Shown here: positions 34,992 to 46,623 of the stretch, piece after piece
Numbering within the stretch: the first letter of the stretch is position 1
How the letters are laid out: each line of letters begins with the position of its first letter
Source: Trema orientale
Lineage: Eukaryota > Streptophyta > Magnoliopsida > Rosales > Cannabaceae
Length of the DNA: 64,000 bases
Assembly (NCBI GenBank): GCA_002914845.1
Contig: JXTC01000223.1
Coordinates: 95,955-159,954 of the forward strand
Reading direction: 5' to 3'
The notes under the pieces: generated by a model
Told to the model about the DNA's origin: nothing
The model's input: only the letters and a program-made list of their open reading frames with translations
Database searches by the model: none
Made by a program: the position numbers and the translations under genes

Positions 34992-36048
34992 TGTAGTAAC
35001 TGCTTGTTACGTGGTTTTAAAGATTCAGTTATTTCTTTTAAGTGAAGTCTAAATAACAATTCTTTTAGTACCATGAGATTTGTAATTATATAAACTTGTT
35101 GTTGAAAAATATTAGGAACGTGAGTTGTACCTAGAGCAAAGGGCATTTCATAAGAAAAAGCGAAAGCTCAGAAATAAGATAAGTAATGTCACACTTGCAA
35201 TGTAAGAAATTCTTTGTTCTGTGAATTTGTAGAATTTGTGGATATAGAATCTGTGGATATGTGTACATACGTATTTATTATTCAGCTTTGCATGAGACCT
35301 GAACACGTGGTGTGTTTATATTGTCTGACGAGTATTGATGAATAGGGTGTGGCGGGCCAGCGCCCAAATATATGATATGGGTCCTTTAGGAACACTCTGG
35401 TTCCTTTGGGAACACTTTAGTCTTTTCGGGAATATTATGATTCCTATGGGAACACTTTGACGGCAGTACGGGGTGGAACTTTGCTGTACATAGAAAGGAT
35501 TCTCTGGAGCTCAAGACCTTCATATAGCTCATGATACATTATAGGTTCTCTAAGTGGCTTATTATGCAATTCACGGTCTTGTCAGACAATACAATATATA
35601 CAGGGATCCTAATCAAATAATTATTTGTTTAACATTATATGCATTATGCATCTGCATACACTACTTACTGAGTTTTATACTCATAAATATTCTTACATTG
35701 TAGAAGGTACTGTTGATATGTGAGTTTGGACGAGGAGCATAGACTTTTTGACCGCGGCTTGTGTATATAAGCATTTTGACGCTGTGGTTTCCTGATAAAG
35801 AATTTTGTACCTATTTTGAGTGTATGTATATTATGTATATTTTTATGAGAGCCCACTTTATGAGTATGTATATGCATATTCATTATACTATGTGTAATTA
35901 TGAGTGAAGTTTTCTTTTTCTTCTAGAAAGTTTAAAATTTTTTAAATTTTTACTATTTATCAGTTATAAGTTGAGTAGCATCTCCCGATTTCACTAAATA
36001 ATTATATAAATGCCATTACACACGTGTGTGGAATCGGGCGATATTACA
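34992..36048 (+). repeat. Gypsy-type LTR without target duplication
   Basis: It begins TGTAGTAACTGC and ends GATATTACA, giving TGTA...TACA ends and about 1.06 kb. Its right part (ACTGAGTTTTATACTC, ATTGTAGAAGGTACTG, GAATCGGGCGATATTACA) is of the style seen in plant Ty3/gypsy LTRs. Family A sequence lies on the left and Copia-2 LTR on the right, with no flanking duplication. It therefore probably marks a recombination or deletion junction rather than a simple insertion. No gene is visible. Confidence 0.65.
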
Positions 36049-36291
36049 GTACCAATAGTATTTAATTAAAAATCTCATACTTTGATTAATTATTACAGAT
36101 TATATTTAGTTTATTATCCACAAATTTAATTTTCATGTATATAATACTTATATACTAAATTTGTGGTCATATTAATAACTTAGAGAATTTCTGATATTTA
36201 AAGACATACAAAGTATGTATAAATTCAGATAAAAAAATATCATTTTATTAATTCAGTAAATATCCAAAATTACATACTTTTAGGGCATAAA
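36049..36291 (-). repeat. Copia-2 3' LTR fragment
   Basis: It is collinear with the right end of the orphan LTR (about 24424-24669) and ends GGCATAAATTCTAAC next to GGAAAG. Only the first roughly 240 bp of the LTR (minus-strand sense) survive. The rest is replaced by the gypsy LTR. Confidence 0.85.
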
Positions 36292-36534
36292 TTCTAACGG
36301 AAAGAATTGCAATAATTCAAATTTAAGGTAAACAAGTTTTGTACCTATAAGATAAATTTTTTGTAACTTTCTCTTACTATAAGTATTCATGAGAAAATAG
36401 GTGCACTACTTTAAAACGTATAATTACAAACCAAGCTCCTCTATCACTTTCAGTAAAAAATTCATGGGTAAATGGCCTATAAATTCACTCTTTTTTTCTT
36501 TCTTTTTTCTTTTTTTCGAATAATAGCCTATGGA

Positions 36535-38216
36535 AAGGATAACTCCATGTCTTCTTCCTCTTGAGGTGTCTTGGGACATTGTATCTTAAAAAAGATAACT
36601 CCATGTTGAGAAGATAACTGTCCTTTCTTGGAGTTTTGCGTTGAAAAACGAATTAGCAACTTATTAATATAAGATGCTTGAGACAGTGCCAAAAGTCTTT
36701 TCTTGCGATCTCATATAATCTGGATCCCAAGAATATAACTTGTTTCTCCTAAATCTTTCATTTGGAATTGCTCTGCTAGCCACTTCTTTACATTAGATAA
36801 CGTTTTCACATCATTTCCAATGAGCAAAATAGCATCTATATAAAGAACTAGGAAGACTGCTTTCTTATCTTTGTTGTACTTGTATACATAAGGTTCATCA
36901 ATATTTTGATGGAAACTATAAGACTTGATTGGCTCATTAAATCTTAGATTCTATGATCTTGAAGTTTGCTTGGGTCCATAAATAGACCTAAGTAGCTTTC
37001 AGACTTTCTGCTCTTGGCCTTTTGATACAAAATCTTCTGGTTACACCATATAGATGCTTTCATTAGGATAGCTATTCAAAAAAGCTATCTTGATATCTAT
37101 TTGCCATATCTCATAGTCTAAACTAGCGGCAATGGATAGGAGTATGTGTATAGATTTAAGCATGGCTATTGGCAAGACAGTTTCTTCATAGTCAACTCTT
37201 TTTTTTAGGTATAACCCTTTGCCACTAACCTAGTTTTGAACGTTTCAACTTTTCCATCTATACCTCTTTTTCTCTTATAGATCCATTTTTATCTAATAGG
37301 CCTGATATCTTTAGGTAGATCTACAAGTTCCCAGACAGAATTGGAATACATAGATTCCATTTCTTGGTCCATAGTCTCTTGCTATTTTTTATTATTAGAA
37401 TCTTCCATTGCATACTTGTATGTTAACGGATCATCTTGGCTATTATCAGAAACAGCAATATATGCCTCTCCAACTTCCCTGTAGCGAATAGATGGTCTAA
37501 TAACCCTCCTATTACGTCAAGCTACCAAGGTATTCTAATCTGGAAAAGTAGTCTCATAATTTTGTCGTTCAACAACTGTTGTTGGTTGTGGTCTGATCTG
37601 ATCAGAAAGTAATTCTTTAGTATTATTTTACTTCGAGGTTTGAAATCTGTCATATAGTCATTTTCAAGAATAGTGGTACTTGTCGATATAAATGCTTTTT
37701 TGTCTTGAGGATTGTAGAACAAACCTCCTCTTGTACTTTTTGGATAGCATACAAATAAACAAACCTCTGTTTGCAGTTCCAACTTCCCAGTCTTTCTTTT
37801 CAGTACATATGTTAGGCAGCCTCACATGCGAATGTGACACAAACTAAGTTTGTGTCTATTTCATAACTCTAGAGATGTCTTTTGGATAGACGTGGAAGGT
37901 ACTACATTCAAAATGTAAACTACAGTTTGGAGTGTATAACCCTAGAATAAGAGTGGTAGGGAGGAGTGGCTCATTATTGACCTAATCATATTAAGCAACG
38001 TTCTGTTTCTCCTTTCTACAATACCATTCTGTTGCAGTATTCCAGGTGCTGTGAGTTGGGATAGGATGCCATTCTCCAACAAGTGATCATTCAATTCGTT
38101 ATCGAGATATTCACCGTCTCAATCTGATCGAAGAATTTTTAATAACTTACCTAATTGCTTTTCAGTTTTTGCTGTGAACTTTTCGAAGGTTTCAGATTTT
38201 ATTAGTATTAGGTATA
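36535..38216 (-). pseudogene. Copia-2 integrase C-part and RT, degenerate
   Basis: Starting at 38216 the minus strand resumes the integrase interrupted at 53352, through an ERRNRTLLNM-type motif near 38000. It then passes a GYPK...GLFYNPQDKKAF domain at 37782-37522 and RT between about 37480 and 36660. RT ends with an NKLLIRFSTQNSKKG and QCPKTPQEEEDM stretch at about 36535. Beyond that the RNase H region is absent. There are multiple stops and frame shifts. Confidence 0.85.
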
Positions 38217-40128
38217 TGTTAAGTCCATAAAATTGGAGTTATCTAGTGCTATTATACCTTAAGTTTTACTATGTTCTTATTTGAATTAATTTGTTTTAAG
38301 TATTTTTCTTGTTGTTTTGATGTTTTATTTGTTTATCTTGATAGGAAAATGAAACAAAAGTGTTTGATGCAAAATGAGGTAAATTTGTAACTCACAAATG
38401 GATTTTTCAAGCCACTGTGATTGAAGTTGAATCCTATACGATAGTAACGTAATGAAAATGAGGTAAATTAGAGTTAAAACGAAGAAATAGTGCATCCGAG
38501 AAGTTAAGGTGCCAAACCTGTGGAAATGTAATGCTGGGGCACCAAAAAGTGGCATCGCAACACCAAGTCTCGGGAATTTTTGGTGCCACAGTGACAACAA
38601 TGGTGCCGCGGCACCACCCACTGCGTCCTGAGTCATAATTGACGGCAGAGATCAATTTTTTGATAATCCAAGGGTCTAACTTTAGCTTGCCTTAGGTTTG
38701 CACGAGCCATCTCTTTAAAACCCAAGCTTTGGGGTTGAAAGAGGCATGTTGAGATAGAGAGAAAGAGAGGGAGGCAGCCATGAAAGGCAAGGAAGAAGAA
38801 TAAGAAGAAGAAGAAGATATGCTACAATCCTCTATCTCTTGATTTCCTCCACAACATCACCACCTTCCTTTGTTTATGCCATCTTCTCTTTATTTTCTTG
38901 TGAGTTTTTGTTTGTATTTTTTATATTTAGAAAGTGATATTGTTGAGAGAGAATCTTTGAGGGAGAATTCAAGAGAACAAAAACCAAGTTTGGAGGAGGA
39001 GGTTGACAACCTCTATAAACATCTTCAAGCTCTTCAAAGAGGGAAAATTCTAAAACTCTTTTCTCTTTGATATTTGTATTTCTTGATTCTGTTGTATTGA
39101 AATATTATTGTTCTCAATTTATATTATGAACTAAACATTTCTTGTCTAGTTTTACTATATGAACCAACCTAGTACTTGTGTTTGTTTATTTTTCTCTTTT
39201 TGTTATTAATCAAATCCATTGTTGAGTTATTTGTTTTGTCTATGCTTATTGCTTCTATTTAATTGATCACTAAATACATTGTTGAGTGAAACCCTTGTGA
39301 ACTTGAGAAGGAAAATTTAGGTTTGGACATAGGTAGAATAACATAAGATTACCTAGTTTGGGGTAAGTTTGCATAGGATGGTAAAGATGATAAGAGCTCA
39401 ATAATAATTCATATCACATCACTGAAAAATTACAGAATATATATAGGCTAACTACAGCCTTTACAATCAGTTAAAAAGGAAACAAATCAAAGAATAAAAC
39501 CTCCTAGAATTCTGCCTAATCACACATGATACACGGCTATTTACAGCTAACAAAAAATGACAGCTAATCCCTAAATACAGCAACTCTTAATCCCCTAAAA
39601 TCAGCCACACAATCTTTCCTTAATCTCAGTCTGAGATTTCCAACAGAATATACCTATGTGACTTGTGCAGCCTTTGTGTGAGAATAACTAAACTTAATGA
39701 ATATAATCAATTTATGTTAGGAGTAATATATTAGCTTGTCTAGATATTTTCACTTATGTCTTGAAAAAGAATTTGTGAATACATTCGAATTCTCAGTTGA
39801 CAACTCTAATGGATTAATTAGTGTAAGAGGGAAATTAGGATATTGTGTGTTTAAAGAATGGTTAGGGAATTAGTAAATCTAGACATTTTTCTTATTGTTT
39901 ATCTTTTATTCATTTTGTATGCTAGTTTAGTTTCCTTGGTTTTATTTCTTCAAAATTTATATATTGTTTGTTTGGATAAAGTTAGGATTGACCAATTTTA
40001 ATACTTAGCTTAAACTTAGTAATCAATCCTCGTGGGTTCGACACTCTAACTCCTAAATCTATATTATTTATGACCGTGTGCACTTACATGGGAGTGTGTG
40101 ATTTTATAATTACACATTCTAACCAACA
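38217..40128 (+). repeat. Athila-like 5' LTR (with inserted solo LTR)
   Basis: It is 1912 bp, including about 270 bp of extra sequence absent from the 3' LTR. A 66-codon frame (38870-39070) is matched by one in the 3' LTR (52356-52556), but most differences between them change the amino acid, so it is not treated as a gene. Confidence 0.9.
39379..39645 (-). mobile_element. Small Copia-type solo LTR within the Athila-like 5' LTR
   Basis: The extra sequence in the 5' LTR has TG...CA ends (minus strand TGTTGGAAATCTCAG ... ATCTTTACCA) and a TATATATA core. It is about 267 bp, typical of small Copia LTRs. The 3' LTR gives the empty site (GCATAGGATAGGATTATACC near 52860). AGGAT and AGAAT at the edges could be the target duplication, but the exact boundary is ambiguous by one base. 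Confidence 0.75.
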
Positions 40129-40134
40129 AGTTTT

Positions 40135-40152
40135 TGGCGCTGTTATCGGGGA
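40135..40152 (+). other. Primer-binding site of the Athila-like element
   Basis: TGGCGCTGTTATCGGGGA differs by only a few bases from the tRNA-Asp-complementary sequence widely used by Athila-type plant elements. It sits six bases inside the LTR end. Confidence 0.85.
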
Positions 40153-40232
40153 TTAAAATACTATTTCTTTGTTAATATTAATACCGATCAACTCTAATTT
40201 TATTTCAAACTTTTCTTTTTTTACTTTTTTTT

Positions 40233-40361
40233 GGGCTCCTTTGCAAAATACCCTTTGCAGAAAGTGATTTTAAGTAAGCACACCCACTTTTATAATTTTT
40301 GTGTAGTTATACCTTTTAAGTAAAATATTGATTGTGAAGACTAATATATCCCTGATAGTAT
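40233..40361 (+). repeat. MULE left terminal inverted repeat
   Basis: It begins GGGCTCCTTTGCAAAATACC and extends to about CCCTGATAG at 40361. It is paired with the complement of 49434-49562, with substitutions and small gaps. Confidence 0.75.
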
Positions 40362-40819
40362 GGTAGCAGCTAGCACTAGGTTTTTTCCTCATTTCGCGTC
40401 CTCTTCTTCTCCTTTTTCCTTTTCTTCCTCACTATTATTACTCTATTTCAGCAGAAAACATGAAGACACCAGCGGAAAAGAGAGAGTTTTTTGTTAATTA
40501 AAGGTCAAGAACGTGATCCTCCTTGTCATTACACTTTCCTCTTCGACTATTTTCCCATTTCAAAGTTCAAGCGTCTAATGAAGTAAGTAGAAATTACATT
40601 TCTAAAAAATTATTTGTTAGAAATTACATTTCTAAAGAATTTTTTTTTGTCAATATAAGTTTGATTAGTTGATTAGAAGTTATTTTTCAGTAGAACTTAA
40701 AACTATAGTGGAAAATAGAGAGTTTTTGGTTATTTTTTGAGTATGAAAAGCTGTAAACCGGAAAATGAGTTGTAAAACAGTGACATCCGTTGTGAAGAAG
40801 AAACCCAGATCAGGATAGA

Positions 40820-41290
40820 CAGGTCTGTCTAGTTTCTAGACAACTTGTCTAGAACTTGACGAAATAGACAAGTCTTTCTAGTTTCTAGGCAACTTGTCTA
40901 GAACCCGAAAAATTATACATTGTCTATTACGCTTGACAGTATTGTTGAGTCTTGTCCTAACGATTGCATATCTAGGCTTTTGACACTACATAGACAGTTC
41001 TAGACACACCTGTCGAGCAAGAGACCAACAGTTTTCATCCAGCTGCTAGACACTTCTTGACTAAGCAAGACACATTGTCTATTATTCTCGACAGTGGAAT
41101 CGAGTGACTAGACATTGTGTCTAGAGAGTTGGACACTTTTGTCTAAACAGTAAATATTGTCGTCTAGAAAATAAAGAAACATATCTAGCCACTAGAAACA
41201 CATGTCTATCTACTAGAAACACATGTCTAGCAACTAAAGACATATGTCTAGCCATTAGAAACATAGGTCTAGCCACTAACACATGTGAAA
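40820..41290. repeat. TGTCTA/TAGACA-rich subterminal array of the MULE
   Basis: At least 15 TGTCTA or TAGACA hexamers in both orientations lie between the left terminal repeat and the transposase start, including ACACATGTCTA units repeated about every 20 bp near 41195-41290. The same hexamers dominate the central minisatellite and recur at 48080-48400 upstream of the protease-like gene. Confidence 0.75.
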
Positions 41291-41366
41291 CCTAACTGAA
41301 TTTAGTATTTAATGTTTGCTAATATATATGCCTTCTTTCCTTTTCTACTTTATTTTTTGTTCAGAT

Positions 41367-43946
41367 ATGTCATCAACACTCATAATAATATTATATGATG
41401 GCGTTTGGGAAAAGAATGAAGGTTCTTGGAATTGAAATGAAAATAGACAACGATCAAGATGTATTGTGGTTGAACCGAACATAACTTTCAACCAGCTGGT
41501 AGATGAGATATATGAAAGTACAGAAATTAACAAGAATGTCTTTGACATAGAATTGAGTTACATGCCAAATGTTGTAATAGATATAGTTCCAATAGTTGTA
41601 AAAAAGGATAGAGACGTGATGGCTTTCATTTGTTGGCAAAAGAAAGACAATATCCCACTATGTGTGACATTAGTGAGAAAGACAGAAAATATAGCTTGTA
41701 ACAAAGCATTTGTTTCGGGGCTTGATGATATAGCAAATCTAAGAGAAGATAATAATGATATGCATCATAGGGGGGAAGATGACACAAACGTCGATGATGG
41801 TGGTAGCAGTGATGATGATGATGATGATGATGATTTTGATGATGATGATGAGGAGGAGAATAACGACAACAACAATGAGAATAATGATGAGGTTGCACTT
41901 CTTATCGAGCCTGATATTGGCAACATAAATCAGGAAGTCCCATATGATGGAAATATATTTTGTGATGATTACTTTGATGGTGCCTATATAAACAGTGTTC
42001 CAAATATTGGTCTTGAATCTCATTCTATTGAAGGAAACCAAGATTCATTGATGCAAGATACAGAATCATCTTCACTTCCTCTTATGTGCACTTTTGAGGC
42101 TCAGCTTGTTCTTAATGGAGAGACGCAAATAGCTAGCATGTCAAACTCAGTTGCACCATTGATCATTGATAAAGATTATTTTACAGTTGGTCAGTATTTT
42201 ATTGATAAGAAGGAGTTAAAGAGTAAAGTACACATGCTTGCTATACGGAAGAACTTTGAATTCAAAGTGAAGAAATCAGACAGAACTCTATTGGTATTGG
42301 TTTGTATTAACTTGAATTGCAAGTGGTGAATTCGTGCAATGAAATCATCTGTCACAAATTATTTTGTCATCTGTAAGCATTTAAATAAGCATACTTGTTC
42401 CTTAGTAATGCGAAAGAATCATCACTGCCAAGCAACCAGTTTTATAATTGGAGATCATATAAAATCAAGATATAAAGGTATGAAAGTAGGTCCGACTCCA
42501 CATCAAATAGTCAACGATTTGCGTATTGATCTCGGTATGAAGTGTAGTTACTGGAAGGCTTGGTACCCAAGGAAGCATGCACATAAGCTTGTTAGAGGTG
42601 ATCCAAAAATGAGTTATAGTAAGCTCCCATCATATTTGTACATGCTTCAGAAGACGAATCCGGGTACGTACACTAGAATTGCACTTGATGCTGATAAGAA
42701 ATTTAGATACTTATTTATGTCTTTGGGTGTATCCATTAGAGGTTTTCGTTATATGAGAAAAGTTATATTCTTAGATGGAACTTTTTTGAGATATGAATTT
42801 AGAGGTACTATGCTTATTGCAACCGCACAAGATAGAAATGTCCAAATTTATCCTATTACTTTTGGTATTGTTGATTCTGAGAATAATAAATCTTAGGAAT
42901 AGTTTATGACCAAATTACGAGATCAAATACCTGATACCAAGGACTTAGTATTTATTTTAGACAGACACAAAAGCATAGCAAGAGCAATTGCGAAAACTTA
43001 TGCATTCGCACACCATGTAGTTTGTATATGGCACATGGGACAAAACATCAAGAAGTATTTTAGGAATGCTAGTTTAAAACGTTGGTTTGAAGACATTGCA
43101 AGAGTGTATAGAGTGTTTGAATTGAGGACTCTATTTACTGAGCTTTCTCATAAGCATCCTACTGTTGCTAGTTACCTTGAGCTTAAGAAATGTGAACGTT
43201 GGTCAAGGGCTCATTTTCTATGTAATCGATACAATATTATGACAAGCAACAATTCAAAGTCATTGAACAGTTCTTTCAACGAAGCACTAGGTTGGCCAAT
43301 AATTGCTTTATTAGAGCAAATAAGGAATACTCTAGGTGTTTGGTTCTATGAACATCACATGGAAGCAGAGAAATGTAAGTCTCCAGTTACAGTTGAAGCT
43401 GAAATAATTATAAAAAAAAAATTTGTCCAGCCATGCAACATTAGGGTCATTCCTATTAATCAGTTTGAGTCTAATGTCAAAGATGAAATACTTGATGGGC
43501 TTGTTAATCTTGAAGAACTAAGTTGTAGTTGTCAAGAGTTTGACATTGACAAGATTCCATGTGCACATGCCATAGCAGCAGCACAACATCAAAGTATAAA
43601 TGTGTATAGTCTATGCTCAGATTTTTTCAAGACTGACTATTGGAGGATGGCATATGCAGAGTCTATTTATCCTGTACCTCGAGAAAAAGACTGGGATGTG
43701 CTAGAAGCAACAAGTGCTATTATTGTTAATGCACCAAATAAAAAAACTCGGAGTGGGAGACCGAAGACAAAAAGGAATCGTTCCATTGGAGAGTTTTCAA
43801 AGAAGAAGAGAAAAAGTTCAACTGAAGAATCAGGAAAAGACAAGAGAATCAAATCTGTCGAGGCTCCACCCAAAAAAAAAAAAAAAGAAAATGCTCAAGT
43901 TGTGGAATTTATGGATATAACAAAACTTCATGTAAAAACCTTATGA
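41367..43946 (+). pseudogene. MuDR-type MULE transposase, nearly intact with four stops
   Basis: One collinear frame of about 859 codons runs from ATG at 41367. Stops interrupt it at 41433 (TGA), 42327 (TGA), 42894 (TAG) and 42900 (TAG). An Asp-rich acidic tract from a GAT repeat spans residues about 145-175. A MuDR-type DNA-binding domain lies near residues 270-320 (FTVGQYFIDKKELKSKV). The MULE transposase core runs from about 465, with IFLDGTFLRY and FILDRHKSIARAI. A SWIM zinc finger (C-x-C at 43524-43532, C-x-H at 43560-43568) follows, then a Lys/Arg-rich tail. A 15-A run at 43872-43886 precedes a zinc-knuckle-like segment left out of frame. The protein would bind the terminal repeats and catalyse excision; this copy is disabled. 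Confidence 0.9.
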
Positions 43947-44099
43947 TGTCCTCAACAAATAGTCCTAGTACGTCCTAAGTATTATCATTATCTTTCTTGT
44001 ATTTAGTATTATGATTGTTGTGTGTTATGTGTCACAGAATAAGACTTCATTTATTATGGTTTATTTGAAATTGTGTTTGTTGTGTATTACATGTCACAG

Positions 44100-46480
44100 G
44101 TCGATATACTTGTCAAAATCTCGACAAAAGTGTCTATCAGATAGATAGCTTGTCTAGAAAGATATACAAAAGTTTCTATCAGATAGACAGCTTATCTGGA
44201 AAGCTAGACAAAAGTGTCTACTCGATAGACAACTTGTCTGGAAAGCTAAACAAAAATATCTACCACATAGACAATATGTCTAGAAAGCTAGACATCTCGT
44301 ATCTGATGATATTACAAAACTCACTAATTGTGTAATTATATGTTATTTAATTTGGTTTATGTCAAATTTTATTTCATTATAGTTAGTGTATAGCAGATGG
44401 ATAGCCTATTTGGAAAGCTAGACAATAGTATCTATCCGATAGATAGCTTGTCTTGAAAACTAGACAAAAGTGCCTACCCAATAGACAGCTTATCTAGATA
44501 GCTATGCAAAAATATCTACCACATAGACAACTTGTCTAGAAAGCTAGACAACTTGTCTAGAGTTTGTCACTCAAATAACACATTTGAACTATCGACAACA
44601 CGTGTGTAATAGCTAGGCTCCTTCTTTGTTAAAAAAAAAACAAAGTTGTAACTAAGTTTCATTATAATAGTGACTAAGTTTCTAATAGTAGTGAACAAAA
44701 TAGTGATGATAATTCAAAACTCACTAATTTTAAAATTTAATATACTTATTACTTTTTTTTTGGTAATTTTGAAATTTAATATACTTATTACTCTTTACAC
44801 TTAGTTATTGAGTTTCTAATTAGAAAGAACAAAGTTATGACTAACTTTCCAATAATAATGGTGACATATTTTCATTGTAGAGTGATGATAATTTAAAACT
44901 TATTAATTTTATAATTTAATATATTTATTATACATTACACTTAATTATTGAGTTTGTAATTAATAAAGAAGAAAGTTACGACTAGGTGACATATTTTCAT
45001 TTTAGTAGTGCCTAAGTTTCTAATAGTAGTGAACAAAGTAGTGACTAAGTTTACAAAACTCACTAATATTGTAATTATATTATATTTAATTTGGTTTATG
45101 TCAAAATTTATTTCATTATAATTAATGTTTAACAAATGGATAGCCTGTATGAAAAGCTCGACGATAGTGTCTATCCGATAGACTACATATTTGTAAACCT
45201 GGACAATAGTGTCTATCAAATAGACAACTTGTCTTTAAAACTAGATAAACGTGTCTATATGATAGACAGCATGTCTAGATAGCTATACAAAAATGTCTAC
45301 CACATAGACAGCTTGTCTCAAAAGCTAGACAACTCGTGTCCATAACTTAGACAACATGTTTGGAAAGATTGATAATATGTGTCTAATAAATAGGCTCTTT
45401 CTTTGTAAAGAACAAAGTTATAACTAAGTTTTCAATAGTAATGGTGACATATTTTCATTATAGTAGTGATGATAATTCAAAACTCAGTAATTTTGAAATT
45501 TGATATACTTGTTACTCATTATATTTAGTTATTGAGTTTCTAATTAGAAAGAACAAAGTTACGACTAACTTTCTAATAATAATGGTGACATATTTTAATT
45601 GTAGCAGTGACGATAATTCAAAACTTATTAATTTTGTAATTTAATATACTTATTATACATTATACTTAGTTATTGAGTTTGTAATTAATAAAGAAGAAAG
45701 TTGTGACTAGGTGACATATTTTCATTTTAGTAGTGCCTAAGTTTCAAATAGTAGTGAACAAAGTAGTGACTAAGTTTACAAAACTCACTAATATTGTAAT
45801 TATATTATATTTAATTTTGTTTATGTCAAAATTTATTTCATTATAGTTGGTGTCTAGCAGATGGATAGCTTATATGAAAACCTCGACAATAGTGTCTATC
45901 CGATAGACAACGTATCTATAAACCTAGACAATAGTGTCTATCAGATAGACAACTTGTCTTGAAAACTAGACAAAAGTATCTATATGATAGACAGCCTGTC
46001 TAGATAGCTATACAAAAATATCTACCATATAGACAACTTGTCTCGAAAGCTTGGGAAGCTCGGCAATAGTGTTTATCTGATAGACAACTTATCTGGAAAG
46101 CTAGACATATGTGTCTGATGATATTACAAAACTCACTAATTGTATAATTATATTGTATTTAATTTGGTTTATGTTAAATTTTATTTTGTTATAGTTAATG
46201 TCTAGTAGATGGATAGCCTGTTTGGAAAGTTCGACAATAGTGTCTATCTGATAGACATCTTATCTTGAAAGCTAGATAAAAGTGTACCCGATAGACAATC
46301 TGTCTGGAAAGCTAGACAAAAATATCTACCGATAGATAGCCTGTCTAGATAGTTATATAGAAATATTTATCAGATGGACAACTTGTCTAGAGAGCTAAAT
46401 AAAAATATCTACCCGATAGATGATTTGTCTGGAAAGTTAGACAAATCTGTCTATCAGATAGACAAAAGTCTCTAAAGTAG
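44100..46480. repeat. 42-bp TAGACA/TGTCTA minisatellite with ~0.72-kb higher-order repeat
   Basis: Units of 42 bp such as ATAGACAGCTTATCTGG AAAGCTAGACAAAAGTGTCTA recur in blocks at about 44120-44300, 44395-44560, 45135-45345, 45855-46060 and 46200-46470. Each unit carries inverted TAGACA and TGTCTA motifs. The AT-rich spacers between blocks are themselves repeated about 722 bp apart (for example 44828 and 45549), making a higher-order structure. As 42 is a multiple of three, short open frames with 14-residue repeats appear (44150-44335), but they have no start context or continuation. The array separates the two convergent MULE genes. Confidence 0.88.
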
Positions 46481-46623
46481 TAAAATATCCTCAGAATCTT
46501 AAGAAAATTAATGAACCTGAACATATAATAAATTGGGCATATTATATTGAAACATGTTTTCCGATATACAAGTCAATCAGTATTTAACCTAACAAAATAG
46601 CGAGATAAGTTCTACCCTAAACC

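Noticed and set aside
34529-35146. Open frames in the GC block of copy C
   Set aside because: Compositional artefact running into an unrelated gypsy LTR.
38870-39070. 66-codon frame in the Athila-like LTR, matched at 52356-52556
   Set aside because: Both come from the same LTR sequence; most differences between the copies change the amino acid, so there is no sign of selection on a protein.
41626-42041. His-, Tyr- or Ile-rich minus-strand frames opposite the transposase
   Set aside because: They are the complement of the GAT repeat encoding the acidic tract.
44100-46480. CRISPR-like repeat array
   Set aside because: Units are contiguous minisatellite repeats without unique spacers, in a plant transposon; periodicity is 42 bp with internal inverted motifs.
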